From positions 3,162,001-3,226,000 of the forward strand of contig BCKC01000006.1 of assembly GCA_001600455.1 (NCBI GenBank): DNA of 64,000 nt, written 5' to 3'. Position 1 is the stretch's first letter. Every line of letters starts with the position of its first letter. Origin of the DNA: Endocalyx cinctus. Its lineage: Eukaryota; Ascomycota; Sordariomycetes; Amphisphaeriales; Apiosporaceae. The notes beneath the pieces were generated by a model that ran no database searches, was not told the DNA's origin, and worked only from the letters and a program-made list of their open reading frames with translations. The position numbers were made by a program, and so were the translations under genes. Below, in pieces: positions 31,855 through 43,319 of the stretch.

Positions 31855-33171
31855 TTAGACTCCATTGTTTGAGTTGGCCAACTGTGTTACCCAAGGTCCG
31901 ATGAGACGGACCGGCAGGAGAGCAGCTGTATCAATCCCCAGCCTGGTACTGGGATAAGCATAGACCGGGCTAGACCAGATGAAAAACGCCAGAACCCATA
32001 AATACCCTGTAATTCGACGGAGTGGTCTTGGGAGAACTGCAAAACGATCGGGGCGATGGCATCCTCCAAGCAAATGCCGAGGGGGTGTAAGAGAAAGAAG
32101 ATAATCGCACCGTTCTCGGCATTTGGCACGCCCATAAGTTGGTCTGCACGATAGTGTAGGACTCCGGAAATGAGAAATGCGATGGTCAATCGTGCATACC
32201 GAGCCGCAAATGACCCCTGTGGGAGGAAGGGAAGCGTGCTGTCAACCAATAAACGAGCGTGTCCGGTCAAGAAACTCCTGAACATCTGATGCCAAGTAAC
32301 CCTGCAAATTTTACATTGTCAGCTTGCCCCACGCGCATTCGTCTTTGGATGTTGCGACGCAGCCTCCAAGTGCATGTAACTCCACTCACCCCCAAAAAGT
32401 TCGGACGGTATAAGCCTCCGAGAAAGCACCGTACAGAGGTGGACAGTCTGCTGGCTGGCTGAATTGCAACAATACCGCTGCAGCTGCACCCATGTTAACC
32501 ATAAAGAGGTTTAGTGTGCCTGTCGTAAACCAATAAGAGATCGTCATTACGGTACGGAAAGTAAAGTCGCCGGCATCTAAGCGGAGCAGCGAGGAGAACA
32601 GGGCTGTCTTCTCCGGTTGCACAAGAGCAGGATCTGGGGACGGTAGCGAGGCCACGAAGTCGACAATGAGGTAAGCTACCAAAGTGACGAATAGGCGTTT
32701 GAGAATAAAAGCACCACGCGATGTTACCTGCTGCGTAGCCGCGGTCGAAAGGGGTACGTTCTTGACTTGCCATTTCGTGCCAATGCGACGCATGTTCCAC
32801 AGGAGGCCGATGGCTGACGCGCCGATGCTGATCCTTCCAATACCTTCTTTTGCAGCGCCAGGGTTGCACAGCTCGGATGAATGGACGCGAGACACTATGA
32901 TCAGCTCTGACGCGCTCAAGAGCTGAACCCAGAGCAAAGATGCGACAGTCGCAGCCCAGTGTGGTCGCTCACTAGTCAAGCATAGCTGGGCTATCAACTG
33001 CTCGTTGAAATAGGTGATAGCAGCTAGCAGTGCTAGCCCGCTCATGCGCAAGAATGAACCGTGGGTGGGACTGTTGAGGATGGTGAGGGCGTAGATGGTC
33101 AGAAAGGCTGTCTCGCCAACAAAGAATAGAGGCAACGAAGGGAGCGGAGATGTCGTGGTTTCGGAGGCCAT
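31855..33171 (-). pseudogene. Wax-synthase/MBOAT-type O-acyltransferase, frameshifted
   Basis: Exon 1 is 33171-32390. A GTGAGT...GCAG intron leads to exon 2 at 32301, producing RTFWG-GVTWHQMFRSFL, the hallmark FWG..WHQ motif of fungal wax-synthase-like acyltransferases. It continues with several TM helices and FLISGVLHYRAD, which holds the expected His, then FFLLHPLGICLEDAIAP. At about 32025-32045 the family-like reading moves to another frame (ITGYLWVLAFFIWSSPVYAYP, ending at 31855), while the original frame ends at 31887 in unrelated sequence. No splice donor lies in between, so an indel is the simplest explanation. Members acetylate terpenoid or trichothecene hydroxyls at the ER membrane. 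A sequencing error is the alternative. Confidence 0.8.
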
Positions 33172-34321
33172 CTTGTTTAAAAAAACGCTGGTGTATACAA
33201 GAGTTTAGACATGTGTAGAAGTTGAGTGTCTTCGTAAAATCACAAAAAAGTGGAAATATATAGAAGATGGGTAGTATGTCCAAAGGGAGGGATGGCTAAT
33301 CAATAGGGTGGGGGGGATGTTGGTCCGTTGGAGTTAAAAAGAAAAAAGACATGGGTCTTAAATACCAGATATAACTATGACGAACCAACAACCAGTAAAG
33401 ACTATTAAATATGTAATACAAGTGTAAGGCTCTGCGGAGAAATAAAGAACCGGAATTATATAATTATTTTTATGTGGTACTTCTGGTGGTATTTTTTCTG
33501 GTATTTTGTACGTGAGTGGTACTTCTAAAGGTCAATAATTCACTAGCCTCGTAATGTATTCGAATTACCGTATTTTCGAAAAGGCACCTTCAAGAAGCTC
33601 CGCGCAACAAAATCCCAATAGGAGACTTTCATCAGGGATCTCTACAATCAGTCGAGTTGGCAGTATTTATTTGAGAAGTAGGGAGCTTGACCATTCATCT
33701 AAGCGAAGCCACTGGTTATCTATAATTATGGGAAGTACTTTTGGTGGAAAAGAGCCTACGGGTAAGCCAGAAACGGATTCGTTTCAACCGATTTGGGGGG
33801 CATGATAGTTGATTACTGAGATGACAGTGCATAATTTTAGGTGTTACAAAGGAAGCTGATATTGTTCAAAAATACAAAAGCGAGTACAAGAAGCAGATTT
33901 TTCTCACCGAGATGGCTCAAACTGATATCTCCCTTCACGAGGGGTAAACTTAACCATACCTTGGTGTAATTACCAACCGCATTTTAAGTCCGAAGCCTCC
34001 CTCCCGCGCCGCTCGAAAAAAACTTAAGATTTTGATCCGTGATGTCATTATTCCTTTTGAATGCCTAGATATATGTACTATAGGAGAAATCACGCCAGCT
34101 CTAGTGCAGCGACGCTATGAAGAGGAGAATAATGGGACTGAAGCAAAATATTGACTCGAGGAGAATGGTCCGAAATTTTAGGGAGCACACCTTATCGCAG
34201 TTGGAGAAGCAGAATTACAGCAAGGAGTCCGTTGACTAAACCAAGCGGAACAATTGGCACTTTGCCTCCAATTAGCTGTTCCAAATTCTGAGGCGTCGAG
34301 TCGTGGATCCCGCCGTGAAAA
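33172..34321. other. Intergenic, no gene recognised
   Basis: 1.15 kb. An 83-codon plus-strand frame at 33554-33805 starts with ATG and is Ser/Arg-rich, but has no motif and no recognisable downstream exon. Otherwise AT-rich. Confidence 0.45.
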
Positions 34322-35482
34322 TTACAGAGTCGTGTGAACCCAATCCAAAAAGATACCATCGACAAGATCGACATTCCACCTGGGACCGTCGCCGAAACAG
34401 ACGGGAGTTTCGTACAGTTTACACTCCATCACCTCGAACAGCCGTCTGAGTGCCGGATCATCGCCTCCGCCTCCCTGCGATCCCCTCGCGACCGTTTCCA
34501 AAGCGGCGAATGCGTCCGGGCCTAGCATGTCCCTCAGGCGGTTCTCGATTCCTTTCGTCGAGATCCAGCGGTCGGGATCCAGGCCCCGGGCGCGGTACTC
34601 GGCGACGATCCGCTCGTTGATGATCGTGCTCAGATCCGGCTCCGCTACGGCCGCGTACTGCGCGCTGATGGATCCTACGCGCTTGTACTCGCGCCGCGCG
34701 TCGACCATGGCCTGGACGAAAGTAATAGCCCAGCTCTCCGTCACCTTGGAATGCATCACCCCCTTTCGGATTAGCGTGGCCCGGTCGCTATGTGTTTTGC
34801 AGTTGTTACACTTTTGATTCTGTTGTCCGTGGTCCATGAGGCCCCAAAATAATATGCCACCTAGCGTCCGTGATCCGGCGCCGATGTATGGTAGGATATC
34901 GTCTGGTGGCATCGATACCCGCATGTAGTGCATATGGTCCAGCCATATACCGCAAGTGAGACGGGACTGCGATGTCGATGAAATATTAGATGAGGACGAA
35001 GCCGAGTGCTCCGAGTACCCATTAGTAATACGAGCCTGGGGCGTGTGGGTGACGGCGTCCCTAGTTAAGACATTGATAGTTATATCTTCGCCAGAGCCGG
35101 CTGGTGGTATCAACTTATGGCTGTTTAAGCGTAGATGTGAATGTACTCCGTTATTACTTTGATCCTGGACGGGTTTTGGAGGATGGGGCAGACCGGCTGC
35201 CTCGGCAACGGCGAAAATGGTCTCGAGCAGCTCCGGGTGCTCGTTCCCGCGCGTTGTATCCACTAATTTCTCGATCATGCGCCTCAGCCGAAGACTTCGG
35301 TCCCGCTCTTGCTCGATTGCCTCCGCCTGGCGCTTGCGAAAGTTTGCTTGAGACCGACGGCCCCGCTCTCGTCGCTGCTGTAATTGCTATTAGTAGACAT
35401 CGATTGGAAAGGAGAGTGGCGAAAGTAAGCCACTTACTCGAAGCGCATCATCCGCTTTTGTCGTAGGAGGAACAGGCGTCAT
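34322..35482 (-). CDS. bZIP-like transcription factor
   Basis: Two exons, 35482-35438 and 35377-34322, phase 0 across a 60 nt GTAAGT...ACAG intron; 366 residues. Residues 16-35 form a basic region QRRERGRRSQANFRKRQAEA, followed by a heptad-like stretch. Compared with AP-1-type basic regions, the invariant Asn position is Gly here (ERGRRSQ), a variant I recall from fungal bZIP-like regulators. The middle is Ser/Asn-rich and disordered. The C-terminal half is helical (HYMRVSMPPDDILPYI, EYRARGLDPDRWISTKGIENR), probably the ligand or oligomerisation part of the class. It sits between an acyltransferase and a P450, where a pathway regulator would fit. It probably acts in the nucleus; targets are unknown. 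Confidence 0.8.
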
Positions 35483-36220
35483 AATTATCACAGTGGATTC
35501 AAAGATGAATGCGTCATTCGTCGAATTCTTATGAGTAGTTATGTAACAACCGGGAAAGAGAAAAAGAAAATGACCGGTCTTCTAGAACAAAAAGCATTTT
35601 ACTCTTTCCTAATCGTAATAGCGGTCACGTAAGCGGTCTTGGCACGGCCCGAAATTTGCCCGAGTTCACATAACCCAATCGAGTTTGTACAAATAGCGGT
35701 AGAGTCTTGTGGCGGTGCGAAAGGGATGACTAACACAGAGTCTTTAGTATAATTAGTTAACCCCGCCTGCCCCGCAGAGCCGTATGTAGTTAGTTCTTAT
35801 CCCACATCGCAGGTACTTATTACGTCATAACGTACACTAGTGGGGCCCGCACTAGCATAAAAGCATAGACAGGACGATATTTGTAGTTAGACTTACGAGA
35901 ACAACAACAGAGACTCAGATTCGTACTTCATCATCGACCAGGAGATTGACCAAATCAATCCATTTAGGTAGAAACGTGAATTGAATTGCCTCTCTTCGTT
36001 CCTTTCGTTACGTTCATTTCTTTATATGACTCGAGACTTGCAGCTTGTATCTACGACTCATCTTGGTCGACCAACTCGGCACCCTTTACATCGTCAATCA
36101 AAAGGAGCGTGGGAATCGCTTCGATGCTACCTTAAGCAGCACAACAGTTCTTGACGTGTGTTCTACTTCCCGCATTTTCCCCCGCCAGCTTCACAAGGCC
36201 TGAGAGCTTAAAAATTCGAT
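35483..36220. promoter_or_regulatory. Upstream region of the bZIP-like gene
   Basis: 738 bp between the bZIP start codon and the stop of the next minus-strand gene. No coding sequence is supported. It contains repeat C. The bZIP promoter must lie here. Confidence 0.5.
35708..35749 (-). repeat. 42-bp repeat C, inverted copy of 40468-40509
   Basis: The reverse complement of this segment (starting TACTAAAGACTCTGTGTTAG) is identical to 40468-40509. It lies in the 0.74 kb region upstream of the bZIP-like gene. There it could be part of the promoter, or a trace of the composite repeat seen at 40328-40537. Confidence 0.8.
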
Positions 36221-37970
36221 TTACCACAGTCTTCGCCATCGGACTTTCATGTCTCGGTCTGGGGGTGCTGCTACCGCATTTGCGTATGTATTATCATCCA
36301 TAGCAGGACGATCCGAGGAGGTTCCGTCTAACTTTACCCATTTCACAAACTCGACTTCGAACCTCGAAATTATCATGGAAACTGCCAGTAGAATCTCTGC
36401 ATTGGCAAAGAATCTCCCGGCACAAATGCTGATTCCGCCGCCTGTTCAATTTTGTCAATGACATCAGTGATACTCTAGTCACCTATGCCACTTTCTTTCT
36501 TTCTTGTCGGCATGAGGGGCTTACTCACCATAAGGGAAGAAGTATCCTGTCTTGTTGGCAATGGAGAACTCAAGCTTTGTTACTCGATTTCCACTGGAGT
36601 CCTTTTCCTCCACTTCCTTGACGTGCCGGTACGCCCAGAATTCGGACGCCGGATGGCCTGGTCTGCCCCCTGACATAGAGTTAAGATAAGCTGGTCATCA
36701 GTAGTACCGGAGGCGTGAGTGCCATGAACGAGTCACACTTACAGACATCTTCATCAAGATGCGCCACGTCTGTTGGCGCTTGCACTATCGAGCCCTTTGG
36801 CAGTGTGATGCCAGCGAGGGTCACAGGCTCTGTCGACTTCCGTGTAATCAGAACATCCACATGTAGACGCATTACCTCGGTGAACACTGACTGTAGTAGG
36901 GGGAGTGAAGTAACAATTTGGTGGTCAAGGTAGATCTCGTCAGTACCTTTGCTCATTTCTGCTTGCTTAATTTCGTCCTGTACTCTCTTGCACAAGACCG
37001 GGTCCTTGATTAGTTCGAAAAGAACCCAGCAGGAGACCGGAATTGCATTAGCATGTAGTCTATAGTCGTCGGCTGTCAGTACAATTACTAGAATTGGCTG
37101 TGGTCTCCATGCGTTGAGGTCTGCTTGGACCACGTACCCGTAGATGAGAAGAGCGAAAGCTCCACCTATGCTCTCCGAGGCGAAGTCGAATGACTTTGCC
37201 CACCAGGCCAGACCTTTGGAAACTTGTGACCCAAAGATTGAATCCCAATCGGAGTCTCGATCAGGGCCTGTCCAATCATATACGAGATCACCGGATTCAT
37301 ACCACTTGCGGCAAATAGCCCCGAATCGATCCCGTACTTTTGCCGCTGACCTATTAAGCCACGGAGGTAGGCCAAAGGCGAGCACCTCGGGCACCTTCTC
37401 ATATTCCCAGAATACATCTAAGAAGTCAGGGTTGTCGTCCATTATTCGCGGACCTAGAATCGCATGGGTTGCTGCCGCCGCCATTTTGTACTTGAGAAAT
37501 CTGGAGACATGTACGTCTTCTATCCAGTCGTTGACGGGGAACTCCAAGAGCTCCTGCGAGAAGAACTTCTGGAACGAATTGGCGAAAGCACCTACATGAT
37601 GAGCTCCAATCAAGGTGTCGTCATGCATGCGATGGCTCAAATACCAAATGCGCTTCTCCTGCGGGAGTGTTAGCTCACTCGCATCCCTGCGTGGCACGCT
37701 AGCGGCCCCGGATCTGTCCGCGTAGAAATGAGCCATGTCAGCAGGAGTGTATGCTCCTGAATACTCAAGAATGCGCAAGATCCAAGGTTCTGAAGTAAAG
37801 GATGACCGGAATATGGTGGAAATATCATTGCCACCAGCAAGTAGATAGGTATCCATCGGTCCCAGTTGACACTGCACAATAGGTGTGTCTCGTAGGGCTT
37901 CTCTATCACGAGGTGAAGACTCGTCAACCAAATATGAATAATAAGCGCTGACAATAATGGCTGGCTTCAC
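36221..37970 (-). CDS. Cytochrome P450 (CYP7/oxysterol-hydroxylase-like group), N-terminus unresolved
   Basis: Clear exons are ~37970-36743, 36669-36529 and 36441-36221, joined by 73 and 87 nt introns in phase. The joins give AHLDEDV-W-GRPGHPASEFWAYRHVK and FFPYG-GGISICAGRFFANAEI, the latter being the heme loop with its Cys. The K-helix region FTEVMRLHVDV and TEPVTLAGITLPKGS are present. The long frame opens without an ATG, and the sequence before 37950 shows no clear membrane-anchor exon. I found a possible donor near 37975 but no coherent upstream exon, so the 5' end is either missed or lost. The group includes fungal relatives of 7-alpha-hydroxylases and prostacyclin synthase. Substrate unknown. 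Confidence 0.8.
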
Positions 37971-38517
37971 TTACCTTACTCGTTCCTTGAAGCGCCTCTT
38001 CTTGGTCGTCGGGCTTCGTATGTAAGTGGCGAAAAAAAAAAGCATCCTGCTACCTATTAGGTAGGTCGGCATGGTAGAGAGTGACTTTTTTCCAGTATAC
38101 TACAAGACTGATACACGGGTTCGGTGTTTTTATTGGGGCTCTGCGCTTCAAGATGCCCGGATATATACCCAGCATAGCAGTAACTTTCAAGTATCATGCA
38201 GGCTCGCAATGGAGTAGAGTATTTTTATCACTTATCTACTAGGTACGTACCTAGTAGACAAACCGGTGTATTGATGAAAAGTACTTATATTGACGTTACA
38301 CACGTGAGGGGTTGTTTTGGATAGAGACACACTCGGGGTCTCTAGACCAGAAATGTGCCAGTGCTATGCAGCGCGCTCAGCGCTGAAACTTTTCCAACCT
38401 GATCAAGATTATATCAAACTTCTCATCTCCTCCTCTTGCTGCAAAAATAATAAAAGAACAAAAACATAAAAACGCGGGTAAGAATCATAGTTTATTTCCG
38501 AACCTGAGCTTGTTAGC
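37971..38517. promoter_or_regulatory. Divergent intergenic region, P450 / SDR
   Basis: 547 bp between divergently transcribed genes. If the P450 has a missing 5' exon it should lie here, but I could not identify one. No repeat was seen except a short duplicated CTAGGTACGTACCTAGTA palindrome near 38240. Confidence 0.45.
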
Positions 38518-38988
38518 ATGAGCGCTGTCAAAGGTACAGTCATTGTCACCGGCGCTAACGGCGGGCTTGGCTCCGCTATTGCTGGTCAACTCGCATCGGG
38601 ACCCTCGTTTTCCGCATATCATGGCCTCTACACTGTGCGCGATTCAGCAAAGGCACCCGCACTCCAATCCGTCCTGTCGAACTCCAATCATCCCCATGAC
38701 ATCGTTTCGCTAGACCTCACCGACCTGAAAATCGTTCGTCGCGTCGCGGAGAATATCAATGCGAGAATTGTAGCGGGGGAGATACCTCCTATCCAGGCGC
38801 TGATACTCAACGCTGGCTTCCAAGATTTCGGCAAGCAGGTTTGGACCAAGGATGGCTTGGACGTAAACTTTAGCGCCAACTACCTCGGCCACTGGCTGTT
38901 TACCCTCCTGGTCTTGAAGAGTATGAATCGGGATTTTGGACGTATAGTTCTGGTTGGAAGCCAGTCTCATGAGTATGTGCTACTGTAG
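38518..38988 (+). pseudogene. Short-chain dehydrogenase/reductase, 3'-truncated
   Basis: An ATG-initiated frame carries the SDR nucleotide-binding motif TGANGGLG (about residues 12-19), an acidic DLTD after strand 3, LILNAGF (NAG motif), NYLGHWLF and IVLVGSQSHE, where the catalytic Ser strand would lie. A GTATGT donor follows SHE. The next 600 bp contain no recognisable YxxxK segment or C-terminal part in any frame, and the unspliced frame stops at 38988. The catalytic Tyr-Lys half is therefore missing. It is either a truncated gene or one whose remaining exons have decayed. Divergent from the neighbouring P450, and formerly perhaps part of the same pathway. Confidence 0.7.
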
Positions 38989-39592
38989 ATATATTAGTTT
39001 TGATATTTTCCCGTCATTGGCACTACATTGTACGACTGTAGCTCATAGTTTCTCGAAACTTGTTACCTATTTTGTCTCTTCAAAGAAGTAGTCTTCCTTC
39101 TCAGTAAACGCATTCTCCATTGACCCCTCGCATATAGACGCAGTCATTATGCCGTCGTCATACGACATTACCATCAAGACGTTAGTTTGTCTTTATCCGC
39201 GAACTCCTTGCTTCTTATTCTGCACATCCGGAATATTTATCCGTTAATTTAATGATTATATTTCGACGATAAATATATGTTGTGTAACACTCGGCGAACG
39301 ACTACCACTTTCCAGGCACTGTCCCGTTCGAGTTGCTGAGAAGATTATCTAAATTATCTAAATTATCTAAATGATCTTATCAATATTTGAGTATAAAGTG
39401 AAACGATCTTCTTAGGAATAGATACTCTACCCGGCTACTTATGGCAGGATGAGATATGGCATTATCATCGTAAAACACCAGCAGAACATATTTACCTACA
39501 TATTAAACTTACGAAACACTATCTCACAATCAGCAATTTGAACAGACTTTGGAAATATTCTTCTTCGCATCTATACAATTATATCATCAGCC
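38989..39592. repeat. Intergenic with a short 9-bp tandem repeat
   Basis: No gene is supported. At about 39341-39371 the unit ATTATCTAA is repeated three times in tandem with a degenerate edge. The rest is AT-rich and carries the promoter of the secreted-protein gene. Confidence 0.5.
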
Positions 39593-40087
39593 ATGCACTT
39601 TATTACCTCCTTCCACAGTGTGGCTATCATGTCTACCTGTGTTGCCGCTATAAATCTGGCCGACTTTAACACAGACGGATCTGAACCTGCGGATGGATTC
39701 TATACCGGCAAGCAAGACGCGCTTGGAAATATCAAACTTACTTATCGTGGCATGATGCCGGATATCGTCACCCCTCGAGAGCTCCCTGTCATTACCCCGA
39801 GCAAGCGAAATCACGTCAACTGCGACGGCTTCCACTTGGACCATAACCTAACAGACACGGCTTGGAACAAGATGAAAGAAAACTGCGACGTTTGGACGGA
39901 CGAGTACGCCGTCACAAAGATGGGTGACGTTGTCGCCTTCTTCTGCCGCTACAGTAACTCGGCCACTTGCAGCTCCACGGCTGCAAACCAGGGTGGTACC
40001 GCCATCACGGACACATGCGGCTCGTACAATGCAGGAAATTGGGTGGCTGAGGATAAATCTTACGCTTATAGCTACACCAATTGGTAG
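39593..40087 (+). CDS. Small secreted cysteine-containing protein (effector-like)
   Basis: Intronless, 164 residues, ATG at 39593. Residues 1-19 act as a signal peptide (MHFITSFHSVAIMSTCVAA). The mature protein has five cysteines (VNCDGFHLD, ENCDVWTDE, FFCRYSN, ATCSSTA, DTCGSYN) and ends in a Tyr/Trp-rich tail, SYAYSYTNW. Spacing and size fit secreted proteins of plant- or substrate-associated fungi. I do not recognise a family and no catalytic motif is visible. The flanking regions hold repeats, a common setting for fast-evolving secreted proteins. Function unknown. Confidence 0.75.
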   Translation: MHFITSFHSVAIMSTCVAAINLADFNTDGSEPADGFYTGKQDALGNIKLTYRGMMPDIVTPRELPVITPSKRNHVNCDGFHLDHNLTDTAWNKMKENCDVWTDEYAVTKMGDVVAFFCRYSNSATCSSTAANQGGTAITDTCGSYNAGNWVAEDKSYAYSYTNW

Positions 40088-40327
40088 ACGCATTCGTTCT
40101 GCGAATGCCCAGAGGGTAGCTCGAATGGTCACTGTCATGGCTAGTTTCATAGAGTTGTAGAGAAAGACAAGTTATGATTGACTGTCATACCAGTTCACTC
40201 TTATAATAAAAATCAGCCGCATAGCTTATTTCGTATACTTAGACTTCTTATAGTGTACTGATTATCAAACTTCGTTTATTATTTCTTGGTAGCACGAATA
40301 ACTACTGCTAACACAGTGGGCGTGCAA

Positions 40328-40465
40328 TGCCTGAGTTTACGAAGGGTCTTCTACACGCCTCTACGGAACCATCTTTTAAAAAACCCTGTTGTTTTCTTAT
40401 CTTTTCCGTATAACACAGTAAAAATTGTAAACTCAGGACGTTCTAGGAGCTGTAAGCTCACCTCC
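40328..40465 (+). repeat. Dispersed repeat B, copy 2
   Basis: Same-strand copy of 11671-11812, with a perfect 11-bp inverted pair CCTGAGTTTAC...GTAAACTCAGG bracketing about 110 bp. The similarity extends about 30 bp past the right arm to ACCTCC in all copies, so the inverted pair is internal to the repeat on that side. Confidence 0.87.
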
Positions 40466-40467
40466 CG

Positions 40468-40537
40468 TACTAAAGACTCTGTGTTAGTCATCCCTTTCGC
40501 ACCGCCACAGTATTATATACCCGAGCGGGGTAGCAGC
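40468..40537 (+). repeat. Composite: repeat C (42 bp) joined to the 29-bp block
   Basis: Positions 40468-40509 equal the reverse complement of 35708-35749. Positions 40509-40537 equal 10782-10810. Directly upstream is repeat B. Three segments scattered elsewhere in the window are thus contiguous here. Confidence 0.8.
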
Positions 40538-40881
40538 GCAGCTGAGAGTTTTTTTTGGGTAGAATAGCGGAATAATTCTAATTACACGAAACCAACGGTT
40601 ACGTGAATGGCATAAAATTACCCCGATTAATAGCAATTCTACTAAGAAAGCATCGTATATACGGAGTACGAACATATGTACTATGGACTCACGTACGACT
40701 CAGAACAGATCTATAAAGATGTTGCATGCTGGCTTGTCTAGGGAGGAGAGGTACAGTATCTCTACTATTAATTACAAAATAAGACAAATCTATACCTCAA
40801 TTAACCTTAGAGAATAAATTTCATATCATTCATTGTTCCCTTTCACCGTGGTCTATAAGAGATATATTAAAGATATTCATT

Positions 40882-42190
40882 ATGGTTAAGATCGCGATCG
40901 CAGGAGCTTCCAGCCGTACGTGTCCAACATCACTCTAGACCCTAAGGAAACAAATTGCAGATGCAGTCTTCATCAAAGCTAATTTTTCATATATTAGAGC
41001 TTGCCAGTGAGATTATCGATGAGCTGGTGGCAGCCAAAAGGCATGAAATCATAGGCTTGATTAGGAGGGTAAATTGAATATCACCTACCCAAGCTGTTTA
41101 CTGGAACATTCCAAATTGACGACTGGAGATTTGTTGATAGGATCCGATCCAAATGTCATCTATGCCAGGGGTTGAATGGATTCAAACAACCTACGAGGAC
41201 AAGTCGAAGTTGGTGAACTTGTTCAAAGGCGTAGAAGTTGTGATGTGTCTCATCCCTGTGCATGTCGACGTGGAGAACGCCATACAGACGCGCCTGATCG
41301 ACGCGGCGGTCGAAGCTGGTGTGAAGCGTTTTGCACCTTCTGAATTTGCAACGTGAATTAACCCCATCACCCATTTCAAAGTCTACACTGGGAGTATGCT
41401 AATCCAGATATATCAGCGGTGTCAAGCTAGAGAAGGCTATCGACTGCATTCCGTGGTACGCTAATAAAATCGCAACGGCGCGGTACCTTGAACGGATCAA
41501 TAAAGATAAGAAGGTATCATTCACCGTACAATCATTCTTCTATATAACCTATTTGATTCTGAAGTGCGCAATATACAGGTCATCGAGTATACTCGATTTC
41601 AACCAGGCTGCTTCATGAACTACCTGGGTTTTCCACACACTACCACCAAGCATGTTGGCGTAATTCCTTATCTCTTCGATTTCGGAAATCAGCGTGCTAC
41701 TGCCATCGAAGGTTGCCTCGATGATGTTCTCGTGTGGACGGACGTGCGTGATATTGTTGGCGTTATCGCCCGTGCTGTTGATTACGAAGGCGAATGGCCT
41801 GCCGTTGGGGGCATCTGCGGTACTTCCACCACAATGAGGGACATGCTAAACCTTGGCGAGTGTGTTGGTACGAACTTTGTTCTTTTACTCTACTGCTACA
41901 TCGGACTAATGAAAGCTTTCCTAGGCAAACCATTCAATATAACCTGGCTAAAGCTGGAAGAACTCGAGGCAGAGACGATAAAGGTCGACGACGACAAATT
42001 CGTTGATTTTGATCTCCACAATTCCGCACCCGAAGAAGTCAAGGCGTTTATGCAGATGGCGGAACGAGGCATATTACGCGGTATTCACCGCGGCGCCTAC
42101 TCGGTGTCGGACGAATGGAACAGGTTGCTACCTGATTATAAGTTCACGCAGGTAGATGATTTTGTGAAGGAGATTTGGGGGTACAAATAA
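40882..42190 (+). CDS. NmrA-like / isoflavone-reductase-family NAD(P)-binding protein
   Basis: Six exons: 40882-40915, 40998-41068, 41141-41352, 41408-41513, 41579-41867 and 41925-42190, all in phase; 325 residues. The N-terminal Rossmann strand is MVKIAIAGASS with a degenerate glycine motif (GASSQLASEI). Then come HEIIGLIRR, GVEWIQTTYEDKSKLVNLFKGVEVVMCL, GVKRFAPSEFAT and IPWYANKIATARYLERIN. The C-terminal substrate part has FQPGCFMNYLGFPHT, VWTDVRDIVGVIARAV and ends VDDFVKEIWGYK. The last intron (57 nt) is in frame without stops; removing it gives the expected VGKPFNITW. Probably a cytosolic NADPH-dependent reductase or redox sensor. Substrate unknown. Confidence 0.88.
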
Positions 42191-43319
42191 ATTCACCACA
42201 GACTCCACACGACTTGTAACAGCTGCTCAAGCGTGTAACTACCTATATATAAGAAAGAGAAAAGCGTTCGCGTCCCGAGATTAGTAACTATGGATTGACA
42301 ACCGTAACCAAGAGTTCGTAAGTAAGAAACCCGAGAAAGATTGAAGAGCGTGCTTCGCGTAATAATAAATTCACTTGGAACAAGCACAATTGGAGTCGCA
42401 TGGGTGGTGAAGCTGAGAATACGACTCTGTACGTTGAGGATAAAAAAATGGGGCTCACTTACTGTCAGACAGCAAAAATCGATGCAGCCTATCACAAGGA
42501 GACCAGATTTCATAAGGTTGGTGCGAAAAAAAACCATGCTGACAAAAGTTGTCACACTGTGTAATATACCGATGTAAAGGGGGTCACAAAAGCTGTTCGG
42601 ACTAAAGGAGAGAAGGAAAGGGGCCGCCCAACCAACCGAAAGCGTCTCATACAGGAGGCACAACTATCATGTTAACAGTCAAATGAAATGAGCCACTACT
42701 GTATTATTATGATTAATACTTTACATTTGTCAATTTCCAAAATTTAATTAATTACAGAGAGGAGAAACAGGAGTGCCTAACTTACTTTTTTTATGTAAAT
42801 ACGTGAGAAGTGTTATATAATATTTTTTTTTTCTCTTGAAAGAATATTGGATTCTTCAACACTCGATTTAGAATATTTTCATCGGATGTTATAAACCAAA
42901 TATCTATGTTAAAATAGGGAGGTGCGGGTAATACCCCTCTTACGAATAATCCCAGTATGTCAGCCCGATGCTGCGTGACTTCTATAGTTTATGTAGGTTA
43001 GTATTTTATGTCCAGGCTGCATAATGCTATAAGTAGTCGGTGACGTACCAAGCTGTGCAATTTACATATCAGTACGATATCTTATACCTCTCGTTGCATG
43101 CAGAAGCGTGTTGGGCCGCCGGCTAGCCCCGAGAGCGCCATCGAATCCTTTGGGGGCTAAACGTAGCCTTATAGGACTAGAGATATGAGAAAACAGATAA
43201 GCAGTGGGCAGGTACTTGGCTGGTTTTTATTAAAACTCAATCATATCTCTCCCCAGCAGACTAGCGACTATCCCAAGATTCCCTTTTAGTCTCTGGCAAA
43301 TCCAGTAACTACTTCAACA
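42191..43319. other. Intergenic, no gene recognised
   Basis: 1.13 kb. A 156-codon minus-strand frame at 42193-42663 has no ATG-led motif and is rich in Phe/Leu/Ser, as AT-rich noncoding sequence often is. Not supported as a gene. Confidence 0.5.

Noticed and set aside
33554..33805. 83-codon plus-strand frame between the acyltransferase and the bZIP-like gene
   Set aside because: No recognisable domain and no downstream exon in phase.
42193..42663. 156-codon minus-strand frame after the NmrA-like gene
   Set aside because: No ATG-led motif; amino-acid composition is that of translated AT-rich noncoding DNA.
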